A stretch of 64,000 nucleotides of DNA, from assembly GCF_039652555.1 (NCBI RefSeq), contig NZ_JBDJAF010000001.1, positions 124,001-188,000 on the forward strand. The letters run 5' to 3'. Numbering within the stretch: the stretch's first letter is position 1; each line of letters opens with the position of its first letter. The position numbers were made by a program, and so were the translations under genes. Source of the stretch: Parafrigoribacterium mesophilum. Its GTDB lineage: Bacteria > Actinomycetota > Actinomycetes > Actinomycetales > Microbacteriaceae. Below the pieces are notes generated by a model. The model searched no databases. It was not told where the DNA came from and saw only the letters and a list, made by a program, of their open reading frames with translations. Below, piece by piece: positions 37,866-45,153 of this stretch.

Positions 37866-39774
37866 GTGTGAGCCCATGCTGGGTCTTCTCCCAGTAGTGC
37901 GGTTTACTGACGAGCTGCCAGAGGGCCTTGTACGCCGCGAACGAGTGCAGGATCCAGTAGACGGGGTTGAGGAATGCCCACGGGATGAGGGTGAAGGTGC
38001 CCCGTTTGTACGGTCCCATCATCGACAGGTACACCATGACGGCCGTTCCGGTGAGGAAGTTCACCATGCAGACCCAGAGCAACCAGACCGGAACGAACTC
38101 GGACAGCACAGCGGCGGGAACCAGCACCGTGAGCGCCGCGAGCGCGTAGAACGGCAGTACCCCGAGAAAGCTTGCCGGGGTCCCCGCGATGAGCAGCGCG
38201 AAGCCGAGCACCCGACGCAGACCGATTTGGCGGACCAGTCGCCGTGGCGACCGAGCGTGCACGAGTGCGGTCTGCAGATAGCCCTTCACCCAACGGCTGC
38301 GCTGTCTGATGAAGTTCGGTACCGAGGTGTTGGCCTCTTCCATCGTGGTGGAGTTCACCACTCCGACACGGAATCCCAGCGCACTGGCTCGGATACCGAG
38401 GTCGGCGTCCTCGGTCACGTTGAACGGGTCCCAGCCGCCGAGTTCGATGAGCGCGGAGGTGCGGAAATGGTTCGAGGTGCCGCCCAGTGGGATGGGCAGC
38501 TTGTCAAGATCAAGCCCGGGCAGCATGTAGTCGTACCAGTAGCTGTACTCGAGGGTGAACATGCGGGTGAGTATGTTCTCGCGGGCGTTGAAGTAGTTGA
38601 GCGCGGCCTGCACGCAGACCGTCTTCGAGCCGCCGTGCCGGAAGGCGATGAGCGCCCGTTTCAGCTGGTCGGGGTCGGGCGTGTCTTCGGCGTCGAAGAT
38701 GACCAGGAATTCACCGCTGGCCACGAACAGGCCGACGTTGCAGGCGCGCGGCTTGGTCTGCGGCTCACCGCGCGGCACGGTGACGATGCGGAAGTTGGCC
38801 GGCGGTTGGGTGCCTTCTACCGCGGCGCGGGTGGCGAGATCGTCTTCTTCGATCAGAATGAGGATCTCGAGTTTGTGCTGCGGGTAGTCGATCTTGCCCA
38901 GATTCTCCACCAGCCGGGGAATGATGTTCTCTTCGTGGAACACCGGCACCAGCACGGTGTACACCGGCAAGTCACCGTCGTCCAGTTCGGCCACCTCGCG
39001 GTCGGAGACCCGCTCGACGATGTCCACCTTCGCACCGCGCAGCGCCACGATGAACCGGAACGAGATACCGGCGAGGAAGCCGAAGCTGAGCAGCGTCACC
39101 AGGCAGAGCACCACGAGCAACGGCCACACCACGGCGAGAGCCGCCGCTGCAAGAAGGGCCAACAGCGTTCCTGCCTTCTGGCCGCGGGAAAGTACCATTT
39201 TCGCGGACAGCTGCGGAGTGTGATCCCACAGTTCGTTCGCCGCCTGTTCGGCGATGGCCAGGTTGTAGATGCGCAGAACCGCGTGGCGGATGTCCCAGGA
39301 GGTCGCCACCGCGAATGTCACCGGCGCGTGAACGACGGCGGCGATGTACGCGGCTCGGCCGGCATCCGGTACTCGTGCGGTGGCCACCAGGACGCTGCTG
39401 TCCTGCAGCGCGCGTACGGGGATCCAATTCTCCGCCATGAGGCGCTGGCCGGAGTACTTGCGCACGAGGTCTTCGTCGACGCTGCCGGAGGCAAGGTCGA
39501 CCTGAGGAAGGGACCAGGCGTCGGACATCACTCTCCGCAATGCGGCAGAATCCACCAGGCCGAGCTCGGTGAGAACCTCGTCGATGTGGGAACCGGTCCT
39601 GGCTTTCCCGGCTCGCGCGATGGCGAGTTGCGCCGTGGTGATGAGTCCGGATTGCAGTAGGAGGTCCGCGAAGGCAGTGCTTTGGGTGGATCGGCTTTGG
39701 GTGGATCGGCTTTGCGCGGATCGGGACTCCGCCTGCTGCGCCATGGCCTCATCGTCCCGTCGATTGTCTGACAT
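37852..39774 (-). CDS. Family 2 glycosyltransferase with N-terminal MshEN-like domain
   Basis: A 640 aa membrane enzyme. Residues ~30-150 form a GspE/MshE N-terminal-like domain (LLLQSGLITTAQLAIAR; VLTELGLVDSAALRRVMSDA). Then come two membrane segments, a processive GT2 domain (VLVPVFHEENIIPRL; FDAEDTPDPDQL; TEDADLGIRA; QRSRWVKGYLQT) and a C-terminal membrane bundle. The layout recalls NfrB-type proteins, whose MshEN domain binds c-di-GMP, but the RLG positions here are replaced (AFA and HID). Likely product: an exopolysaccharide (inference). ATG 39774 is preferred over TTG 39780. The N-terminus contains a short Ser/Gln/Arg repeat. Confidence 0.85.
   Translation of the reverse strand: MSDNRRDDEAMAQQAESRSAQSRSTQSRSTQSTAFADLLLQSGLITTAQLAIARAGKARTGSHIDEVLTELGLVDSAALRRVMSDAWSLPQVDLASGSVDEDLVRKYSGQRLMAENWIPVRALQDSSVLVATARVPDAGRAAYIAAVVHAPVTFAVATSWDIRHAVLRIYNLAIAEQAANELWDHTPQLSAKMVLSRGQKAGTLLALLAAAALAVVWPLLVVLCLVTLLSFGFLAGISFRFIVALRGAKVDIVERVSDREVAELDDGDLPVYTVLVPVFHEENIIPRLVENLGKIDYPQHKLEILILIEEDDLATRAAVEGTQPPANFRIVTVPRGEPQTKPRACNVGLFVASGEFLVIFDAEDTPDPDQLKRALIAFRHGGSKTVCVQAALNYFNARENILTRMFTLEYSYWYDYMLPGLDLDKLPIPLGGTSNHFRTSALIELGGWDPFNVTEDADLGIRASALGFRVGVVNSTTMEEANTSVPNFIRQRSRWVKGYLQTALVHARSPRRLVRQIGLRRVLGFALLIAGTPASFLGVLPFYALAALTVLVPAAVLSEFVPVWLLWVCMVNFLTGTAVMVYLSMMGPYKRGTFTLIPWAFLNPVYWILHSFAAYKALWQLVSKPHYWEKTQHGLTHVRN
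39680..39724 (-). repeat. 15-bp tandem repeat in the glycosyltransferase N-terminus
   Basis: Three copies of plus-strand CTTTGGGTGGATCGG (two identical, the third with two changes), in frame, encoding the SRSTQ-like repeats between the start and the MshEN-like domain. Confidence 0.85.
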
Positions 39775-39826
39775 TGACAAGACCCCGTTCGCGTGCCACG
39801 TGAGCGCAATTGCACGGTGCCGACGG

Positions 39827-39832
39827 TAACGT
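39827..39832 (+). promoter_or_regulatory. Leaderless -10 box of the VIT family gene
   Basis: TAACGT ends 7 nt before ATG 39840 and there is no Shine-Dalgarno between them. Confidence 0.45.
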
Positions 39833-39839
39833 GATCAGA

Positions 39840-40550
39840 ATGACGACGGCTCCACACAATGATGAACCGCATCTCGACAGACTCAGCACACGCCTGAATT
39901 GGCTGCGCGCGGGGGTGCTCGGGGCGAACGATGGAATCGTCTCCACCGCCGGGTTGGTCGTCGGCGTTGCCGGCGCCACCTCGGACAGTGGCGCGATACT
40001 CATCGCCGGTCTTGCCGGAATGGTCGCCGGTGCACTGTCGATGGCCGGTGGTGAATACACCTCGGTCAGTGCGCAACGCGACACGGAACGTGCGGCATTG
40101 GCCAAGGAGCGGTTCGAGCTCGAGACGATGCCGGAACAAGAATTAGCCGAGCTCGAAGGGCTGTATCGCGACCGCGGGCTCAGCGCTGAGACCGCTCGGG
40201 CCGTAGCCCGAGAACTCACTGAGACTGATGCTCTGGCGGCACACGCGGAGGTCGAGCTCGGTATCGACGCTCACCAACATGTGAGTCCTTGGGCGGCGGC
40301 GTGGGCGTCACTGATCTCGTTCGCACTGGGATCCGTGCTCCCGTTGCTGGCGATCTCGCTGCCGCCAGAACAGGCTCGCATTCCGGTGACCTTCATTTCC
40401 GTAGTGCTCACTCTGTCGCTGACCGGATGGGTCGCGGCGCGGCTCGGCGGAGCCTCGGCGCCGCGCGCAATCATCCGGAATGTTGCCGTCAGTGTTGTCA
40501 CGATGATCGTGACGCTGGTGATCGGCAATCTGGTGGGGACTGCGCTCTGA
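39840..40550 (+). CDS. VIT1/CCC1 family transporter (iron/manganese)
   Basis: A 236 aa membrane protein of the vacuolar iron transporter family, which moves Fe(II) or Mn(II) out of the cytosol. The signature LRAGVLGANDGIVSTAGLVVGVAGA is at the N-terminus, GALSMAGGEYTSVSAQRDTE carries the metal-binding Glu region before the cytoplasmic helical domain, and LGSVLPLLAISL plus the last two helices complete five membrane segments. ATG 39840 is chosen by homology; ten upstream codons are rejected. Divergent from the glycosyltransferase. Confidence 0.92.
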   Translation: MTTAPHNDEPHLDRLSTRLNWLRAGVLGANDGIVSTAGLVVGVAGATSDSGAILIAGLAGMVAGALSMAGGEYTSVSAQRDTERAALAKERFELETMPEQELAELEGLYRDRGLSAETARAVARELTETDALAAHAEVELGIDAHQHVSPWAAAWASLISFALGSVLPLLAISLPPEQARIPVTFISVVLTLSLTGWVAARLGGASAPRAIIRNVAVSVVTMIVTLVIGNLVGTAL

Positions 40551-40594
40551 CCGCGCTGTGTGGAAAGTTCCAGCCGATGAAGACAATCGTGTTG

Positions 40595-40666
40595 TGGGCG
40601 ATACCGGGATCGAACCGATGACCTCTTCCGTGTCAGGGAAGCGCGCTACCGCTGCGCCAATCGCCC
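40595..40666 (-). tRNA. tRNA-Val (GAC)
   Basis: The minus strand folds into a full cloverleaf: acceptor GGGCGAT/ATCGCCC, anticodon stem CTTCC/GGAAG with loop CTGACAC (anticodon GAC), T-loop GGTTCGATCCC. The CCA end is not encoded. It is nearly identical outside the anticodon loop to the tRNA-Val (CAC) on the other strand at 40982. Confidence 0.96.
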
Positions 40667-40681
40667 AGGGTGTCGTCCTGG

Positions 40682-40752
40682 AGGTGGAGACGGGATTTGA
40701 ACCCGCGTGTACGGCTTTGCAGGCCGCTGCCTCGCCTCTCGGCCACTCCACC
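40682..40752 (-). tRNA. tRNA-Cys (GCA)
   Basis: Acceptor GGTGGAG/CTCCACC with discriminator U, anticodon loop CTGCAAA (anticodon GCA), and T-arm GCGGGTTCAAATCCCGT. The U73 discriminator and GCA anticodon are tRNA-Cys identity elements. Confidence 0.96.
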
Positions 40753-40792
40753 GTGCGCGGGAGCAGCCAGCGAGGCTGACACTTCCCACTCG

Positions 40793-40864
40793 AGCGGATG
40801 ACGAGATTCGAACTCGCGACCCCAACCTTGGCAAGGTTGTGCGCTACCACTGCGCCACATCCGC
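40793..40864 (-). tRNA. tRNA-Gly (GCC)
   Basis: Acceptor GCGGATG/CATCCGC with discriminator U, anticodon loop TTGCCAA (anticodon GCC), T-arm GCGAGTTCGAATCTCGT. Same strand and spacing as the tRNA-Val and tRNA-Cys, so the three are probably one transcript Gly-Cys-Val. Confidence 0.96.
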
Positions 40865-40981
40865 ATTGCCCGCATCAGTGCGTGCTTAGTGACTCTAGCC
40901 GATGAAAAGTGTTGATGACAATTCGCCGCACGGTCTGTTGCCAAACCTGTGGCAAGATTGTCGAGTCGAGGTTGACACAAA

Positions 40982-41054
40982 GGGCGATTGGCGCAGTTGG
41001 TAGCGCGCTTCCTTCACACGGAAGAGGTCATCGGTTCAAGTCCGGTATCGCCCA
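40982..41054 (+). tRNA. tRNA-Val (CAC)
   Basis: Acceptor GGGCGAT/ATCGCCC, anticodon stem CTTCC/GGAAG with loop TTCACAC (anticodon CAC), T-arm TCGGTTCAAGTCCGG, discriminator A. Plus strand, divergent from the three-tRNA cluster. Confidence 0.96.
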
Positions 41055-41099
41055 CAACCTGACATTCGTTGGCGGCGTCGGGATTCTCGCCGTTGTGGT

Positions 41100-41177
41100 G
41101 GCTCAGGTTGTCGGCTCAGGTTGTCGGCTCAGGTTGTCGGCTCAGGTTGTCGGCTCAGGTTGTCGGCTCAGGTTGTC
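41100..41177. repeat. 13-bp minisatellite, six perfect copies
   Basis: Six identical head-to-tail copies of GGCTCAGGTTGTC, starting 46 nt after the tRNA-Val (CAC). The units are out of frame with each other (13 bp) and lie outside any credible gene. The rest of 41055-41298 shows nothing else. Confidence 0.95.
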
Positions 41178-41298
41178 GGCGCAGAGCACCGCGACTCTGA
41201 ACGGAAGATCAAGCGAGGATCTCCGCTATCCGTCGAGGTGATTTCATAGACGAGAAGCGGAGGTCCGACAAGTTTCAAGTTCACGTGATCGCGTGAAT

Positions 41299-41667
41299 TC
41301 AACGTTCGAATCGTCGTTTCCATCCGGCTTTTTCATACCTTGCACCCAAGGTGTGCAGCCATCCCACTCGATCGAACGTGGGCGTCGTTCTGATCGTGCG
41401 CGCAATGCTCAACTGCAGCCCCCCGCCGTGATCGGGGCACGCAGCAACGTGCCGTTCGTCCCTTACGTCCAGCACCGCGGACTGCGGTAGATCCTTCTGG
41501 AACATCTCCACTCCGTTGATGACCTCGTCACTGACACCCTCGAGGGTCACCGGTCGGTCCGTGTGAATGTTGGTTGAGACGAGCCACATGACCACGAGAA
41601 GGGACAGCATCAAAACCGCGAAAACGACCGTCCCAGTCGGTCTACGCCAAATTTTTCTGATCCTCAA
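41299..41667 (-). CDS. Hypothetical protein with one membrane segment
   Basis: An unrecognised protein of about 122 aa. It has a basic start (RIRKIWRRPTG), a membrane segment (TVVFAVLMLSLLVVMWLVST) and an external domain that ends VGWLHTLGARYEKAGWKRRF. The start taken is TTG at 41667 behind AGGGGG; the frame is open to a TTG at 41739, so the true start is uncertain. The surrounding sequence is poorer in GC than its neighbours and lies beside tRNAs and a minisatellite, which suggests an accessory insertion. Could be a non-gene. Confidence 0.45.
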   Translation of the reverse strand: MRIRKIWRRPTGTVVFAVLMLSLLVVMWLVSTNIHTDRPVTLEGVSDEVINGVEMFQKDLPQSAVLDVRDERHVAACPDHGGGLQLSIARTIRTTPTFDRVGWLHTLGARYEKAGWKRRFER

Positions 41668-41776
41668 CGCCCCCTGCTCGAAGCGGTAACTCGATGAACC
41701 CTCGAAGATCAGATGAGCAGGTCCCCGAGCGTATGTCAAGGAAGCTGGTCACGTGAGGCCGCTGGAGATTGTGCCC

Positions 41777-42922
41777 TCAGGGGCGAGAGCCGCCGGTCTG
41801 GGCAGACTCCGGATGCCTTTCCGCAGGATCAGCCGATCCGGTTACCTTGGTGCGCGAACGTCGGCCGAATAACAGCCAGCCGAGCACCCAGGTCACGGCG
41901 AATGAATACCCGGCGACGACGACGATCACGCTGACCTGGGCGATCGTCTGTGCCGGATTGCCGTTGTAGATAAAGCCGACGGCATCGCCGAACACGCCGA
42001 TCGAGAGCAGCCCGACGACCGCGGCGATCAGGTGGATCGCCGGCACGATGAATCTGCTGCCGTAGCCACGTCGTCGGGCGGCGAGCACGGTGAACGCGCA
42101 TGCAGCGCCCGACAACAAGCCGAGCGCAACCGCCCAGCCCGGCGCGAAGCTGCCGCACGCCGGCGCAATGGCCACCAGGCCGGCCACAAGTCCTTCGCCG
42201 GGCGCCGACCGCGAGACTCTGCCGGTGGACAGTGCCTCGGCGAGTAGCCAGCCGACGGTGCCCGCGATAGGGGCGACGAGCGAGTTCAGAACGATCAGTC
42301 CCGTCACGTCGTCCACGACACCTTCCGCAGCGATGTTAAAGCCGAGCCAACCGATCCACAACAGCAGTGCCCCGACCAGGGATGCTCCGGGCCACAGCCG
42401 GTGGATGTGCGATGACCGTCGGCCGAAAACGATGAGCAGGGCCAACGCGGCAGCGCCGGCGGCAATGTGTACAAAAGCTCCACCGCCGAGATCGGCCACC
42501 AACATGCCGGCGGCCCAACCGTCGCTCTCGTTGAGAACCCAATACGAGATCGGGTAGAAGACCACACTTGTCCACAGCGCGGCGAACAGCAGCCACCCGC
42601 GCATTCGCATCCGGCCCCCCAGCGCAGAACCCAGCACTGAGACGGCAACAAAGGCAGACGCAACGCCGAACATTGACGTGGTGAAAGGGTTAGCTCCGAA
42701 GGATGGACCGTCTGGACCCAGTGGGTTGCCGACAACCCCGTCAATGAGCGGCACGCCGAACACCAGGGCGTGCCCATAACCGAACCAGACCAGCGCCGCG
42801 ACTGCCAGTCCTGCGACCGACCGGCTAGCGATCCGTGCCGGTGCCCCCACGACACCGCCGTAGAACAGCGCGAGACCGGGAATCGTGGCCAACGCCAGCA
42901 CTGTTGCCAGAAGCATCGCCAT
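41777..42922 (-). CDS. Divergent Amt/Rh-family membrane protein
   Basis: A 381 aa protein with the Amt fold: LALFYGGVV in the first helix, FYPISYWVL, DLGGGAFVHIAAGAA (first pore His) and VPAIHLIAAVVG (second pore His). Compared with the canonical AmtB at 43768, the motif GFNAGSE is GFNIAAE, so the Ser of the ammonium recruitment site is lost, and the conserved C-terminal tail (GxRV...HGExxY) is replaced by an unrelated polar end. It may be a transporter with altered substrate or gating, or a sensor. ATG 42922 is used. Divergent from the amidohydrolase with only 42 nt between. Confidence 0.85.
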   Translation of the reverse strand: MAMLLATVLALATIPGLALFYGGVVGAPARIASRSVAGLAVAALVWFGYGHALVFGVPLIDGVVGNPLGPDGPSFGANPFTTSMFGVASAFVAVSVLGSALGGRMRMRGWLLFAALWTSVVFYPISYWVLNESDGWAAGMLVADLGGGAFVHIAAGAAALALLIVFGRRSSHIHRLWPGASLVGALLLWIGWLGFNIAAEGVVDDVTGLIVLNSLVAPIAGTVGWLLAEALSTGRVSRSAPGEGLVAGLVAIAPACGSFAPGWAVALGLLSGAACAFTVLAARRRGYGSRFIVPAIHLIAAVVGLLSIGVFGDAVGFIYNGNPAQTIAQVSVIVVVAGYSFAVTWVLGWLLFGRRSRTKVTGSADPAERHPESAQTGGSRP

Positions 42923-42964
42923 ACGGAACTGTCCCTTCCAGCAACTACTGTATGGGTGGACACG

Positions 42965-43786
42965 ATGGGGACGATGATGACTGGCGACACGCCAATGACG
43001 CGAGCGCCGCAGCGGGTGTTCGACGCCCACCTGCACATCATCGATCCCCGGTTCCCGCTCCACGCCAACGACGGATTCTTGCCGGGTTCGTTCACAGTCG
43101 CCGACTACCTGGAGCGCGTCAACCGGTTGGGCATCATCGGCGGAGCCGTGGTGTCCGGGTCGTTCCAGGGCTTCGACCAGACATATCTCCTCGCTGCGTT
43201 GCGGGAACTCGGTCCCGGCTTTGTCGGCGTCACCCAGGTGCCGGCCTCAGTGCCGGATGCGGAAATCCTCCGCCTGGCCGCGGCCGGAGTGCGAGCAGTG
43301 CGGTTCAACCTGCGCAGAGGTGGATCGGCAGCGGTCGAGCACCTCGAGCGCCTGGCCCGGCGAGTGCACGCGGTGGCCGGATGGCACGCCGAGCTCTACA
43401 TCGACGCGCAGGACCTGCCCGACCTCGCCCAGCTACTGCTGACCCTCCCCGCGGTGAGCATCGACCACCTCGGGCTCACCGGCGCGGGACTCGCCCACCT
43501 CCTGCGCCTTGTCGAAAACGGCGTCCACGTCAAGGCCACCGGATTCGGCCGCGTCGACTTCGATGTGCCGGAAGCGCTGCAGGCACTGATGGCGGCGAAC
43601 CCCACGGCGCTCATGTTCGGCACCGACCTGCCGTCGACGCGAGCGCCCCGTCCCTTCCTGGACCAGGATCTCGACCTCATCACCCGGGCCCTCGGCCCCC
43701 GTGGCGCTGCGGCGGTGCTCTTCAACAACGCCTGGCAGCTGTACCATCCGGATGCCGGGAACGATCCTCAGCCGGCCAGCGCGTAG
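42965..43786 (+). CDS. Amidohydrolase family 2 protein
   Basis: A metal-dependent TIM-barrel hydrolase of about 273 aa. DAHLHIIDPRFPL gives the DxHxH-like metal motif, VSIDHLGLTG a further His and MFGTDLPSTRAPRP the final Asp; the relatives are lactonases/2-pyrone-4,6-dicarboxylate hydrolase-like enzymes. Substrate unknown. Three ATGs are possible (42965, 42974, 42977); the first has GGTGG 6 nt upstream. Its end overlaps the convergent amtB by 19 nt. The pairing with two Amt genes suggests a link with nitrogen compounds (inference). Confidence 0.8.
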   Translation: MGTMMTGDTPMTRAPQRVFDAHLHIIDPRFPLHANDGFLPGSFTVADYLERVNRLGIIGGAVVSGSFQGFDQTYLLAALRELGPGFVGVTQVPASVPDAEILRLAAAGVRAVRFNLRRGGSAAVEHLERLARRVHAVAGWHAELYIDAQDLPDLAQLLLTLPAVSIDHLGLTGAGLAHLLRLVENGVHVKATGFGRVDFDVPEALQALMAANPTALMFGTDLPSTRAPRPFLDQDLDLITRALGPRGAAAVLFNNAWQLYHPDAGNDPQPASA

Positions 43787-45012
43787 CCTTCCTCGCCGTG
43801 CACGAGCGAGTCCACCCCGGCCGCTTCATCTTGGGTTCTGACCCGGAATCCGACGGTCTTCTCAATGGCGAATCCGATCGCGTAGGCAAGCGCGAACGAG
43901 TACGCGGCGACCGAAACGGCCCCGACGGCCTGCACCCACAGCTGGGAGAAGCTGCCGGTATCCACCAAACCGATCCCCATCCCGAACACTCCGACATAGA
44001 GTGTGCCGATCAGCCCGCCCACCAGGTGGATCCCCACCACGTCCAGTGAGTCGTCGAATCCGAGCTTGTACTTCAGCTCGATCGCCAAGGCGCACACCGC
44101 GCCGGTGAGCACCCCGAGCACGATCGCCCAGCCCGGACTGAGGATGTTGCACGCCGGCGTGATCGCCACCAAGCCGGCTACGGCGCCGGATGCCGCACCG
44201 ATCGAGGTCGGCTTGCCGTCGCGCAGCCTTTCCACGATCAGCCACCCCAGGATGCCCGCGGCGGGGGCGGCGAGCGTGTTGATCCAGGCCAAGGCCGCGA
44301 TGCCGTCCACCGCCGCTTCGGATCCGGCGTTGAAGCCGAACCAGCCGAACCAGAGCAGCGCGGCACCGAGCATCGTCAACGGCACGTTGTGCGGCTTACC
44401 GAGCCCCTTGCCGAACCCGTCGCGCTTGCCCAGCACCAGGGCGAGTGCAAGGCCGGCCGCACCCGCGTTGATGTGCACCGCTGTGCCACCGGCGAAGTCA
44501 TTGACGTGCAGCGCCGCGACCGCCCAGCCGTCGGCCAGGTTGAACACCCAGTACGCAACCGGGAAGTAGACGATCGTGACCCAGACACCGGTGAACACCA
44601 TCCATGCGCCGAACTTGGCCCGCCCGGCAATCGCACCGGAGATCAACGCAACGGTGATGATGGCGAACGTCGCCTGGAACCCGGCGAAGGCCAGGCCCTG
44701 CAGATCCGGATGCGCCGTGCCGTCGGCGCCGATGCCGAGCAGCGACTCCAAGCCGAACAGCCCACTGGGGTTACCGAGGAACCCCGGCAGGAGCGGATGA
44801 CCGAACACCAGGCCATAGCCGTAGAGCACCCACAACACCGCGACGAGCGCCATCGATCCGAAGCTCATCATCATCATGCTGATCACGCTTTTGGCGCGAA
44901 CCATGCCGCCGTAGAAGAACGCAAGACCCGGGGTCATCAACAGCACCAGCGCCGCGGCGATCAGCAGCCACAGCGAGTCCAGGTTGCTCGTGATGGTGTC
45001 CGAAACGTCCAT
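43768..45012 (-). CDS. amtB: Ammonium transporter AmtB
   Basis: Trimeric ammonium channel. The 414 aa protein has all hallmarks: MTPGLAFFYGGMVR, VYFPVAYWVF, DFAGGTAVHINAGAA and VVGIHLVGGLIG (twin pore His), GWFGFNAGSE (recruitment Ser), and the C-terminal regulatory tail VGFRVRTQDE...HGEEGY that PII proteins contact. No glnK/glnD follows, unlike the usual actinobacterial amtB-glnK-glnD operon; the next gene downstream is convergent. Two GlnR-like box pairs lie at 45089-45135. Confidence 0.95.
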   Translation of the reverse strand: MDVSDTITSNLDSLWLLIAAALVLLMTPGLAFFYGGMVRAKSVISMMMMSFGSMALVAVLWVLYGYGLVFGHPLLPGFLGNPSGLFGLESLLGIGADGTAHPDLQGLAFAGFQATFAIITVALISGAIAGRAKFGAWMVFTGVWVTIVYFPVAYWVFNLADGWAVAALHVNDFAGGTAVHINAGAAGLALALVLGKRDGFGKGLGKPHNVPLTMLGAALLWFGWFGFNAGSEAAVDGIAALAWINTLAAPAAGILGWLIVERLRDGKPTSIGAASGAVAGLVAITPACNILSPGWAIVLGVLTGAVCALAIELKYKLGFDDSLDVVGIHLVGGLIGTLYVGVFGMGIGLVDTGSFSQLWVQAVGAVSVAAYSFALAYAIGFAIEKTVGFRVRTQDEAAGVDSLVHGEEGYALAG

Positions 45013-45088
45013 GGCGGACCCTCTCCTTCGACTCGTTCGAGATGAGGGAAAGCTTCACGCACCCAGGTTTCCGGGTCCTCCGCATGTC

Positions 45089-45135
45089 GTTTCGGGCATG
45101 TTACGGCTGCCCCGCTTGGGTAACCATTGTGTTTC
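45089..45135. promoter_or_regulatory. GlnR-like operator upstream of amtB
   Basis: On the plus strand: GTTTC, 6 nt, GTTAC, 15 nt, GTAAC, 6 nt, GTTTC. Read from the minus strand the second pair is GTAAC-N6-GAAAC, an exact match to the a-b half of the GlnR box (gTnAC-N6-GaAAC). The region lies 77-123 nt before the amtB start. Confidence 0.6.
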
Positions 45136-45153
45136 GCCCCTCCGGTGCCGGCG

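Noticed and set aside
41100..41177. CRISPR array
   Set aside because: The 13-bp units are directly adjacent without unique spacers, and no cas gene is present.
42923..42964. GlnR-like site between the divergent Amt gene and the amidohydrolase
   Set aside because: No GTNAC/GAAAC pair with 6-nt spacing was found in the 42-nt gap.
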